DNA of 21,883 nucleotides, taken from contig NHDZ02000009.1 of assembly GCA_002170485.2 (NCBI GenBank), forward strand, positions 1-21,883, given 5' to 3'. Shown here in pieces: positions 1 through 7,758 of the stretch. How positions within the stretch are numbered: position 1 is the stretch's first letter; each line of letters begins with the position of its first letter. The position numbers and the translations under genes are program-made. The DNA is from MED660 sp002691025. Lineage in GTDB: Bacteria; Myxococcota_A; UBA9160; UBA4427. The notes below the pieces were generated by a model. It was not told where the DNA came from. It saw only the letters and a list, made by a program, of their open reading frames with translations, and did no database searches.

Positions 1-750
1 ATCTCCATGGTGGAAGAAATGTTCCGCGCCTTCTACGACGCCAACCACGATCCCTCCATCGGCGTGGTCATCGTCGCAGGCGCCGGAAAGCATTTCGGTA
101 CCGGCGGGGACGTCGACTGGGAGCGCTGGGGCCTGCGGGATGCTTTCTACAACCGATATCCCCACAACCGGCTCATCCGCGGATCCCGCAAGCCCGTTCT
201 CGCAGTCGTCCAAGGCTATTGCCTCGCGGGACACAACCACATGGCCTACTGCTGCGACTTCACCATCGCGGCGGATACGGCCAAATTCGGACAGGCCGGC
301 CCGAAGGTCTCGAGCCCGGCCGATGGGTTCTTTGTCCCCTACCTGACCAAGGTCGTGGGAGCCAAGAAGGCTCGCGAAATGTGGATGCTCTGCCGCCACT
401 ACTCGGCCGAGCAGGCCGAGCAGATGGGACTCGTCAATACAGTTGTACCGCTCGACGACATCTGGCAGGAAGTGGAGCGCTGGTGCGAAGAACTTCTCGC
501 CAAGAGCCCCGGCTGCCTGGAAATCCTGAAAGCCAGCTTCGATCAGGAAATGGACGGGTATAGCGACATGGGCATCATCTCGAGCCAGTACTATCCCGAT
601 TGGTTTGACATGCCCGAGGGCAAAGAAGGGGGCGCCGCCTTCCAGGAAAAGCGNCCGCCGAAGTTCTGGTCCATNCGCCAGAAGGGAGCGGAAGCCTTCC
701 AGTCCCTGCTCGAACAATACGAGAAGGAGTCGGGACAGGACTCCGACTAG
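1..750 (+). CDS. MenB/BadI-like crotonase (acyl-CoA hydratase/hydrolase), 5' truncated
   Basis: The frame is open from the first base, so the N-terminus (perhaps 30-40 residues by comparison with the family) lies outside the window; 249 residues are visible. It is a crotonase-superfamily protein. Counting from the first visible Met (nt 7), the first oxyanion-hole segment GTGGD is at about 31-35 and CDFTIAAD at about 83-90. FGQAGPKV, KKAREMWMLCR and MGLVNTVVPL follow. These last motifs are hallmarks of the 1,4-dihydroxynaphthoyl-CoA synthase (MenB) / 2-ketocyclohexanecarboxyl-CoA hydrolase (BadI) branch, not of plain enoyl-CoA hydratases. The loop before CDF reads LAGHNHM where MenB/BadI have a Gly-rich loop, so the exact reaction is uncertain. 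It converges on the membrane-protein gene with 31 bp between stops. Two Ns (654, 675) fall at third codon positions. Family is secure; substrate unknown. Confidence 0.88.
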   Translation: MSMVEEMFRAFYDANHDPSIGVVIVAGAGKHFGTGGDVDWERWGLRDAFYNRYPHNRLIRGSRKPVLAVVQGYCLAGHNHMAYCCDFTIAADTAKFGQAGPKVSSPADGFFVPYLTKVVGAKKAREMWMLCRHYSAEQAEQMGLVNTVVPLDDIWQEVERWCEELLAKSPGCLEILKASFDQEMDGYSDMGIISSQYYPDWFDMPEGKEGGAAFQEKXPPKFWSXRQKGAEAFQSLLEQYEKESGQDSD

Positions 751-781
751 CCAGACCCCCGGAACCGAAGCCGGTGGCGGC

Positions 782-2050
782 TCAGATCGCCCGAGTTTGC
801 TCCTGAGACGCGATGCGCAGGTTCTTCAGCAACCAAAGCGCAAGCTCAAGGCCGTGAAGGAAGACCAGTACGCCTGCGGCCCGAGCCCATGCGTCACTCT
901 GGCTCACGATCCCCACGCCGCCGCAGATCAGGCCCGCCATATGAAGGGCAAAAGACCCGCGCAGCCAGACTACCCCCGCGGAGGAAGGCTCTGCTCCCGA
1001 GGGCCGCAGCCACTGCCCCGCCGCTCCCACCAGCGCACCACAAACCAGGAGCCCTGCCCAACCGTAGAGGGCCAACCATCCAAAGAAGAGGACCCAACGC
1101 GGCTCGCCCAGGGTCCAGGCCACCAGGCCCGACANGATCACGACGGGTCCCAGGCCAAGGCCCGTCCGCCAGAAAAGCAGACCGCTCTTCTCGGGCAGAC
1201 CGGCCAGTGAATGCAGCGCCCAGGCCGGATGAAGGACCCAGACGGCCAGANCCATGGGGCTGAAGAAGAGGATCAACCAGGGCTCCCAGGAGGCCGCCGN
1301 CTCNAAGGGCAGGAAGAAGTAGGCNACGAAGAGCAGAACCAGCAGGCTTNCGAGCCCCAGGGCAATCAACCGCGTCAGCCAANCNAGGGCCAGCGAGGAG
1401 AGCGGGCGACCGCCTTGGAGCCGGGGCCAGATCTCACTGGAAAAAGCGATCAGCAAAGCGCCCACCCACGCAAGCAAGCCCACCAGGGCATGNGCCTGGG
1501 TCCACAGGCCCCGAGGCCCGGGAAAACGCATGCCGGCGTGNCCATGCGCAATCCAGATCCCCAGAAACGCCAACCCGAAAAAACCCCAGAGCGCCAGCGC
1601 CAGTCCTCGGCGGGTCGGGCCCTGGACTTCGGCTCGACGAAGNGCGCGGCTCGCATGCCAGAGGAAGAGAACCCCCATTCCGCCCACGCTTGAGATGGCG
1701 AAAGACACGGGCTCGACCCTCGCCTNGGCTGTCCCCCAGATCAAACCCGCCGCCCCGGCCAACAGCAACCAATAGACCGNATGACTGATCCACACGGGCA
1801 CCGTGGGACGGCTGCCCAGGACGCCGAGCAACAAGTAGACCAGCCCGACNCACGACATGGTGAGAAAGCCCAGGGTGAAGACGTGGGTCAGGGCCAACGT
1901 GTAGTTCGACCAGGGTGTGGNCAGAGCCCGGATTCCCCACACCGAGAGCAGCCCGCCCATGAGGACCAGGGCCAGAGGCGCAGTATAGAAGAAGGGCAAC
2001 GTTGCTTTTCGAACAGGCTTGCTTTCGAACTGGAGCCCTTCCGAGGCCAT
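782..2050 (-). CDS. polytopic membrane protein, NnrS / oxidase-subunit-I-like
   Basis: A 422-residue, very hydrophobic protein with roughly twelve predicted membrane helices and a short polar N-terminus. The segment around residues 52-75 (LTHVFTLGFLT, then VGLVYLLLGVLG) resembles the helix carrying a conserved His in NnrS-like and cbb3 subunit-I-like membrane proteins (typically LTHLxTLGFL followed by GALxQLLPV). Further His residues lie in or near helices (WISH, LWHASR, IAHxH, FALHMAGL, FLHGLE), compatible with haem or copper binding, but no full oxidase ligand set can be assigned by eye. It starts 9 bp after the MFS stop with only a weak ribosome site (GGGAT), so translational coupling is likely. 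It is the last gene of the carboxylase/CoA-transferase operon. Fifteen Ns fall inside it, several at first or second codon positions, so the local consensus is less reliable than elsewhere. Confidence 0.6.
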   Translation of the reverse strand: MASEGLQFESKPVRKATLPFFYTAPLALVLMGGLLSVWGIRALXTPWSNYTLALTHVFTLGFLTMSXVGLVYLLLGVLGSRPTVPVWISHXVYWLLLAGAAGLIWGTAXARVEPVSFAISSVGGMGVLFLWHASRXLRRAEVQGPTRRGLALALWGFFGLAFLGIWIAHXHAGMRFPGPRGLWTQXHALVGLLAWVGALLIAFSSEIWPRLQGGRPLSSLAXXWLTRLIALGLXSLLVLLFXAYFFLPXEXAASWEPWLILFFSPMXLAVWVLHPAWALHSLAGLPEKSGLLFWRTGLGLGPVVIXSGLVAWTLGEPRWVLFFGWLALYGWAGLLVCGALVGAAGQWLRPSGAEPSSAGVVWLRGSFALHMAGLICGGVGIVSQSDAWARAAGVLVFLHGLELALWLLKNLRIASQEQTRAI

Positions 2051-2059
2051 GATTGATCC

Positions 2060-3388
2060 CTATTGAATCTCGCCGCGAGCCGCATCCCGGGCTGCCTGGA
2101 GATCCTCTGGAAGATGGCGACTCGCCATCCAGAACGCGCCACTCGAGAACCAACCCACGGTCACGGCCAGAAGCATCGAATACCGAATCGCAGATTGACC
2201 GTACTCAGCCGCCCACATGTCATTGAAAATACCGATCAAGAGGGGACCGAGCCCCAGTCCGATCATATTGACGATAAAGAGATTGATGGCCGACGCCATC
2301 GCCCGCTGATTCGGGACCACGAGGCCCTGAATGACCGAGTGCATGGGCCCGACATACATGGCCCCCAGAAAGTAGAAGGGAATGAAAGAGATCAGGGCTC
2401 CAAATTGGCTGGAGAGCAGGATGAAGCCATACCCGAAGGGCAGCAGCGCGGCCGTCTGGATGGCCGGCAGACGCATGTACCAACGCTCGTCACGACGAGC
2501 CATGGAATCGGCCCAGCGCCCCCCCACGTAGGCCCCGCCCGCTCCGAGAATGCCAATGGCCGCGCCCAGCACCATGCCCACGTTGAGCATTTCCATCCCG
2601 TGGATCCGAATCAGGAAGGTGGGTCCCCAGGTCAGGATTCCGTAGCCCGACAAGGACTGAAGGGCGGTGGCCCCCACCGCCCATTTGAAAGAACGATTGC
2701 GGGCCAACTGGGAGAGAGTATCCAGAAAGGGAGCGGGCTCGACCTGGGCCACGGGACCCGGCTCGGAATATCCCCGCGGCAACTCACGCACGGTCAAGCG
2801 CACCAGCAGCGCCAGCGGAACCCCGGCCAGCCCGACCACCAGGAAGACGGAACGCCAACCAAAATGGGTGGCCAACCAACTGCCGCCCATGAAAGCGGCC
2901 GCCACGCCCAGATAGACCCCCATCGCATAGACGGACAGCGCGGTGGCGCGACGCGAAGGTTCAAAGTAGTCAGACAGAAGCGAATGAGCGGGCGGAGTCC
3001 CCGCCGCCTCTCCCACGCCTACGCCCACTCGGGCGGCCGCCAACTGCCAGCCCGTCCGGGCCGTTCCGGAAAGCGCCGTCATGATGCTCCAGGTCGCCAA
3101 ACCCAGGGCGATCACGGCACGGCGGGATGTCCGGTCCGCAATCCGGGCAATCGGAATGCCAGCAAACGTGTAAAAGACCACGAAGGCAAAGCCAGTCAGG
3201 AAGCCCATGAAGGTGTCGGAAACACCCAGATCCTCTTTGATCGGCTGCAGCAGGATCGAAAGAACCTGGCGATCGATGAAGTTGAAGACATAGACGACGA
3301 AGAGCAGTGCCAGCACATAGTTCGAATAGCCCCGGGAAATCCTCGGCTCTGATTCCGACGACCCACCCTCGCCTTGAGTCTGCTCCAT
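2060..3388 (-). CDS. spinster-like MFS transporter
   Basis: A 442-residue major facilitator superfamily transporter with about twelve membrane helices. TM1 carries NFIDRQVLSILLQPIK, typical of the spinster-like/hexuronate-type MFS branch that moves organic anions or hydrophobic substrates. The TM2-TM3 loop holds the MFS motif A form ARIADRTSRR, and GVGVGEAAGTPPAHSLLSDY matches the TM4-5 region of this branch. The ATG at 3388 overlaps by one base the TGA of the upstream CoA-transferase (TGATG), a classic coupling arrangement; a TTG three bases upstream is also possible. Its place in a ketone-carboxylase/CoA-transferase operon suggests uptake of the substrate or export of an acid intermediate. 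That role is inferred. Confidence 0.85.
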   Translation of the reverse strand: MEQTQGEGGSSESEPRISRGYSNYVLALLFVVYVFNFIDRQVLSILLQPIKEDLGVSDTFMGFLTGFAFVVFYTFAGIPIARIADRTSRRAVIALGLATWSIMTALSGTARTGWQLAAARVGVGVGEAAGTPPAHSLLSDYFEPSRRATALSVYAMGVYLGVAAAFMGGSWLATHFGWRSVFLVVGLAGVPLALLVRLTVRELPRGYSEPGPVAQVEPAPFLDTLSQLARNRSFKWAVGATALQSLSGYGILTWGPTFLIRIHGMEMLNVGMVLGAAIGILGAGGAYVGGRWADSMARRDERWYMRLPAIQTAALLPFGYGFILLSSQFGALISFIPFYFLGAMYVGPMHSVIQGLVVPNQRAMASAINLFIVNMIGLGLGPLLIGIFNDMWAAEYGQSAIRYSMLLAVTVGWFSSGAFWMASRHLPEDLQAARDAARGEIQ

Positions 3389-4611
3389 CAAGCCTTCTTC
3401 ACGTCTTGACCCAGACCCACAAGACCGTCTGTGGCCATGGCCTCGACCTCAGCCTTCGTATACCCGACTTCGCTCAAGACCTCGGCCGTATGCTGTCCCA
3501 GCATGGGCGGAGGGAGCCGGACACGACCCGGCGTGCCGTGGAATTTGATGGGGACTCCCGTCACGTCGACTTCGCCGAGAAGTTCGTGCGGTGTCGAGAC
3601 AATCATCTGGTTGTGGAGGATCTGCGGGTCCTTGGCCACCTGGGCAATGTTGTTGATAGGCGCGGTCAGCAGGTCACCGGCCACCAGGCGGGAGACCAGT
3701 TCTTCCCGATCAAAGTCCATGCAACGCTCTTCAAGCAAGCGATCGAGTTCATCCTCGTTCTGCTTGCGCGCATCGATGGTGGCGAAGCGCTCATCCTCCA
3801 CCCAGGATCGCTCCAGTGCCTCACACAACTTCACAAAGAACTTCTGTGAGGGACACGTGATCACCACCTGCCCGTCGCGACACCGGTACAGACCCGAGGG
3901 CGCAAAATACAGGCTCCGGTTCCCGGTCCGCGGCGTATCAAAATCGGCATTGAGAAAAGCCCCGATGGGATTGCACATGGCATGGGTCAGGGCATCGAGA
4001 AGCGAGACTTCGATGCGCTGCCCTTCCCCGCTCCGTCCTCGAGCAATCAGCGCGGCCAAAGCCCCCGAGCACACAAGCTCCGAGGTCATGACGTCGATCA
4101 GGGGAACGGTAAGCCGAACCGGCTCGCCGTCGGGTTCCCCGTTGTTGGCGAGCAGGCCCGCGTACCCCTGGGCGAGAAAGTCGATGCCCGGGCGGCCCGC
4201 GTAGGGTCCATCGGGCCCGAATGCCGTCACACTGGCCCAGATCAGGTCGGGCTTGTACCGCTTGAGTGTCTCGTACTCGAGACCCAGCTTCTTGAGCGCC
4301 GACCCCCTGATGTTCGTGATCAGGATGTCGGTTTCTGCCACGAGACGCTGAAGGACTGCTTGCGCGCTGTCACCCTGGGTCAGGTCGAGTACCAAGCCGC
4401 GTTTATTGCGGTTGAGGCTCATGAAGGCCGTGCGCTGGCCTTCCCGACCGGGTCCCATGTGGCGACTGTCGTCTCCAAAAAAGGACTCGAGTTTGATGAC
4501 ATCGGCCCCCATGTCGCCGAGCAGCGTGGCCGCATAAGGGCCGGCCAACATGGTCGCCATGTCGAGGACCCGAATGCCCTCAAGCGGCCCATTCTCCATA
4601 CCGGTGGCCAT
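3388..4611 (-). CDS. CaiB/BaiF class III CoA-transferase (paralogue 1)
   Basis: A 407-residue family III CoA-transferase, which moves CoA between carboxylates through an aspartyl-CoA thioester. The N-terminal signature LEGIRVLDMATMLAGPYAA, then LLGDMGADVIKLE, is canonical, and NRNKRGLVLDL (about 67-77) is the CoA-pocket segment. The catalytic Asp is predicted at D144 in GRPGIDFLAQ, and the C-terminal part has the usual small domain ending near PPPMLGQHTAEVL. The ATG at 4611 is preceded by GAGGAAATT. It lies 62 bp downstream of paralogue 2 and overlaps the MFS gene by one base. Of the three copies it is the most consensus-like, so it is the best candidate to activate the carboxylation product or other acids. 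Substrate cannot be read from sequence. Confidence 0.92.
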   Translation of the reverse strand: MATGMENGPLEGIRVLDMATMLAGPYAATLLGDMGADVIKLESFFGDDSRHMGPGREGQRTAFMSLNRNKRGLVLDLTQGDSAQAVLQRLVAETDILITNIRGSALKKLGLEYETLKRYKPDLIWASVTAFGPDGPYAGRPGIDFLAQGYAGLLANNGEPDGEPVRLTVPLIDVMTSELVCSGALAALIARGRSGEGQRIEVSLLDALTHAMCNPIGAFLNADFDTPRTGNRSLYFAPSGLYRCRDGQVVITCPSQKFFVKLCEALERSWVEDERFATIDARKQNEDELDRLLEERCMDFDREELVSRLVAGDLLTAPINNIAQVAKDPQILHNQMIVSTPHELLGEVDVTGVPIKFHGTPGRVRLPPPMLGQHTAEVLSEVGYTKAEVEAMATDGLVGLGQDVKKA

Positions 4612-4673
4612 AATTTCCTCACTTGGTCAAAAGAACAGGAACAAAAGAACGGTTTGGGAAAACGCCGTGGCTT

Positions 4674-5885
4674 TCAGGGGATCACGCCGAGTTCCTTCAA
4701 CTCCCCGATCCGATCCCAATCGATTCCCAGCGTATCAAAGAGCAGGAGTTCCGTGTCCTGCCCCAATTCGGGCCCCAGCGTATCCACAGAGCCAGGCGTA
4801 TTTTCAAAGCCAATGGGCAGGCCGCGAATCGCAACCTCCTCCCCGACCTCATCGCAATGGACTTTGGAAAAGTACCCGTTCAACCACGCCTGCGGGTCCT
4901 CGGCAATCTCGCGATACGGGCGAATCCGCTCCGCGGGAAGTTCCTGCCCCTGGAATGCGTCCACCCAATCCGAAGCCGACCGCCCGGCAAAAATGCCATC
5001 CAGCAGGCCGATCAATTCGCCGGCATGCTCACGCCGATCACCCGGGGAGGAAAAACGCACTTCTTCGGCCAACCCTGCCTCCGGCACACACGCACAGACC
5101 TTCTGCCAGGAAGCATCCGAGTTCTCGGCGCAAAGAAAGAACCAACCGTCGCTGGCGCGATACCGGTTCCACAGGGGGTTGCGGGTCTGCGTGCGGGATT
5201 GCTGGTTCGCGTACATTTCGTTGCCCGTGGCGAGATAGGGCTGAAGGGTGGGCGCTGCGAGAAAAAGCTGAGCCCCGTAAAGAGAGGCGTCAATGGATTG
5301 CCCCTGCCCCGTCTTGTCCCGATGGTACAGGGCCAGGAGAATCCCCAGCGCTCCCATGAGCCCCCCATAGGCATCGCCTGCACCCAACCCCAGATAGATC
5401 GGCGGCTGCCCCGGCTCACCCAGGCGGGCCATGATGCCGGTCAGGGCCTGCACCGTCATATCAAAAGAAGGCTTGCTGACGCTTCCCTGAATCCCATACC
5501 CGCTGTTGGTGGCGTGAATGAGTCCGGGGTTCAGTGCTTTCAAGGTGTCATAGTCGAGCCCGAGGCCCGAAAGACTCTCGATCCCCTGATTCCAGAGAAA
5601 GACATCTGACTTCTCCACCAGGCGGTGAACCAGGTCGCGCCCCTCGTCCTTCTTGAGGTCGATGGCGACGCTCTTCTTGTTGCGATTGACGGCCAGGAAA
5701 TACTGGTTCCAGTCTGCCACCGGAACGGCCGCGATGCTTTTGACGCCCCTGGCCTGGTCGCCGGTCACGGGCCTCTCCAGATGAATGACCTCCGCTCCCA
5801 TGTCGGCGAGGAACTGGGCGCAGACCGGGCCTTGAAACCAGACCGTGGCATCCAGGACCCGGATTCCCTCAAGCGGCTTGGACAT
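4674..5885 (-). CDS. CaiB/BaiF class III CoA-transferase (paralogue 2)
   Basis: A 403-residue family III CoA-transferase. LEGIRVLDATVWFQGPVCA and FLADMGAEVIHLE form the N-terminal Rossmann signature, NRNKKSVAIDL is the CoA-pocket segment, and the catalytic Asp is predicted at D142 in SKPSFDMTVQALTG. I chose the ATG at 5885 because AAAGGAAG lies just upstream and the protein then starts MSKPLEGIR like its relatives; an upstream in-frame ATG at 5915 would add ten residues that look unlike the family. It follows paralogue 3 by 41 bp. It keeps the catalytic Asp, so it is probably active. Substrate unknown. Confidence 0.9.
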   Translation of the reverse strand: MSKPLEGIRVLDATVWFQGPVCAQFLADMGAEVIHLERPVTGDQARGVKSIAAVPVADWNQYFLAVNRNKKSVAIDLKKDEGRDLVHRLVEKSDVFLWNQGIESLSGLGLDYDTLKALNPGLIHATNSGYGIQGSVSKPSFDMTVQALTGIMARLGEPGQPPIYLGLGAGDAYGGLMGALGILLALYHRDKTGQGQSIDASLYGAQLFLAAPTLQPYLATGNEMYANQQSRTQTRNPLWNRYRASDGWFFLCAENSDASWQKVCACVPEAGLAEEVRFSSPGDRREHAGELIGLLDGIFAGRSASDWVDAFQGQELPAERIRPYREIAEDPQAWLNGYFSKVHCDEVGEEVAIRGLPIGFENTPGSVDTLGPELGQDTELLLFDTLGIDWDRIGELKELGVIP

Positions 5886-5926
5886 GGGCTTCCTTTCGTC
5901 TCTTCCATCCGCCACGAAGATCCACT

Positions 5927-7144
5927 CTAGACATGGCTAGACATCTCCACCACACCGGAATCGCACAGGGACTGGATCTCTTCGCCGGTAAGCCCGAGCA
6001 GTTCACCCAGGATCAACTCGGTGTGAGCGCCTGCCTTCGGCGCCACACTCCGGTGCGTCGCGGGGCTTTCGCTCATATGGATGGGAAATCCGAGACTCCG
6101 GAAACGACCGTGCTCGGGATGATCCACTTCGATGACGTATCGATTGCGGGCTGCATTTTCGTCCTCGGCCGGATAGTCGTAGCGCTCGATGATATCAGCC
6201 GAGAGCTGCTTCTCATTGAAGGCGTCTCGCCAGTGAGCGGCCTGACGCGTGACAAAGATGCCTTCCAGGACTTCCATCATGGTGAGACGACCCTCTCCAC
6301 AACGCTTGTCATGGGTATCAAAGCGTTCATCGTCCACATCCAGGCCGACGATTTCCGAAAAAGCAGGCCACCAGCGCTCGGTGTCCGGCATGGTCAAGGT
6401 CACCCACCGCCCATCCTCACTGGGATAGGAGATCCCGCTCATGGGATTGGCCGCCTCGAAGCGACTGCGCGGTTCCCCCAACCGGTCGTCCCGCATGGCC
6501 ATGAAGGCATCCAGCGTCAGCGTCGAGGCATACATATGCCCACCGAGGAGGGACGCATCCACGCGCTGCCCCTCGCCCGTTTCGTGCCGAGCGTGAAGAG
6601 CCGTCACGACACCCAGCGCCAGCATCACCCATGTATACATCTGACCGGCCCCGGCATTGACGGGCGGCTGATCGGGTTCCGGCAGCGAGGCCATCACCCC
6701 CGATCGGGCTGCGGCCAATTCATCCAGGGCCGGGAGGTCCGATTCCGGCCCCAAGGGCCCCATTCCCGAACCCACGGCCACGATCAATCGCGGCCAGCGC
6801 AACCGCAGGACTTCCGGGTCCAGCCCCGAAGCCGACAAACCGGAGGTCCCCCAATCGGTCACCAGTACATCGGCACACCCGATCAAGGTCTTCAAAAGAT
6901 CCAGGGCCTCAGCCTGCGCCAGATCCAGGGCCACGCTCTCCTTGTTCCGATGGATCAGCTCGGCCTCGGAATCAAAAGGCTCGTCCGCCCTCAATCCATC
7001 TCGAGCCGGATCACGCGGGGAGCCCGAGACGTCATGGATCCGGATCACCCTCGCCCCGAAGTCCCCCAACAAGCCGGCCGCCCCGGAGGCCCAGGCCTCT
7101 TGTGTCAGGTCGACGACAACGATGTCTTCAAGGGGGCCACTCAT
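5927..7144 (-). CDS. CaiB/BaiF class III CoA-transferase (paralogue 3, divergent)
   Basis: A 405-residue family III CoA-transferase, more divergent than its two neighbours. The N-terminus reads LEDIVVVDLTQEAWASG where others have the GPYAA-type turn, followed by LLGDFGARVIRIHD. The CoA-pocket segment is HRNKESVALDL, and the catalytic Asp is predicted at D141 in LPALDELAAARSG, so the nucleophile is kept although the usual RPG preceding it is lost. It begins 18 bp after the carboxylase gamma-subunit stop with only a weak Shine-Dalgarno, indicating coupled translation. Direct adjacency to acxC makes it a candidate for charging the beta-keto acid with CoA. The different active-site surroundings may reflect another acid partner. 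Confidence 0.88.
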   Translation of the reverse strand: MSGPLEDIVVVDLTQEAWASGAAGLLGDFGARVIRIHDVSGSPRDPARDGLRADEPFDSEAELIHRNKESVALDLAQAEALDLLKTLIGCADVLVTDWGTSGLSASGLDPEVLRLRWPRLIVAVGSGMGPLGPESDLPALDELAAARSGVMASLPEPDQPPVNAGAGQMYTWVMLALGVVTALHARHETGEGQRVDASLLGGHMYASTLTLDAFMAMRDDRLGEPRSRFEAANPMSGISYPSEDGRWVTLTMPDTERWWPAFSEIVGLDVDDERFDTHDKRCGEGRLTMMEVLEGIFVTRQAAHWRDAFNEKQLSADIIERYDYPAEDENAARNRYVIEVDHPEHGRFRSLGFPIHMSESPATHRSVAPKAGAHTELILGELLGLTGEEIQSLCDSGVVEMSSHV

Positions 7145-7162
7145 GTCGAAATCACCCGAGCC

Positions 7163-7705
7163 CTACTCGGACCATTCCGCGATCTTGTCGAGCGTCTTGT
7201 CCTTGAACTCCACCGTGTCCGGCAGGGGTCGGCCGAGCCATTCCGAGTAGAAGGTGTCGAGGTCGGGCAGGAATTCGAAATCCGGCGGGCAGCCTCGAGG
7301 AACCGCTTCCACCTCGTGTTGAGCGCCACAGTTCGGGCAGATGTATTCACGAACCTGGATCCAGCTGGGATCGGGCATTTCGCGACCTTGATAGATCTCG
7401 CTCATGGAGGCTTCATCATCCCGTACATGGATCAAGGCCGAGAGCTTCCAGTTCACTCGATAGTCCCCGAAGCTGTAGCCGCAGGTGCACTTGGTGACCC
7501 GCTCTCCCCCGTCGTTCACGATGAAGAGACCCGGCGTCAGCGGCAGCAGGATGGGATCGTCAAAAGCGACCCGTGCCTGCATGATCTCGACGTATTTATC
7601 GAAGCGATCTTCATCCTTGCTGCTCTTGAGCATGTCCTGGGTTGCGGGCCAGGGCAGCACGCCGTCGATCAGTTTTTCGATGTCGGCTTTGTCGAAGCTT
7701 GCCAT
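7163..7705 (-). CDS. acxC: acetone-carboxylase-type ketone carboxylase, gamma subunit
   Basis: A 180-residue protein matching the small gamma subunit of acetone carboxylase, close to the usual size of about 170. The N-terminal helix LIDGVLPWPATQDMLK and RFDKYVEIMQARV are typical. A zinc-ribbon-like set of four cysteines is visible: C73 and C75 (KCTCG) and C123 and C126 (CPNCG). GDYRVNWKLSALIHVRD and FLPDLDTFYSEWLGRPL are strongly family-like. The start at 7705 has an excellent AAGGAGG ribosome site. It follows the alpha gene by 53 bp, reproducing the beta-alpha-gamma order known for acxABC. The presence of gamma separates this cluster from ordinary hydantoinase/oxoprolinase pairs, which lack it. 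True substrate could be acetone or another ketone. Confidence 0.92.
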   Translation of the reverse strand: MASFDKADIEKLIDGVLPWPATQDMLKSSKDEDRFDKYVEIMQARVAFDDPILLPLTPGLFIVNDGGERVTKCTCGYSFGDYRVNWKLSALIHVRDDEASMSEIYQGREMPDPSWIQVREYICPNCGAQHEVEAVPRGCPPDFEFLPDLDTFYSEWLGRPLPDTVEFKDKTLDKIAEWSE

Positions 7706-7758
7706 CGTTGTTCCTCCTTGATCGCGCCAAACGGTCTCGGCGCAGGGTTCGTCGCGAG

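Noticed and set aside
751..781. Possible terminator between the convergent crotonase and membrane-protein genes
   Set aside because: Only short CCGG repeats and no T-tract.
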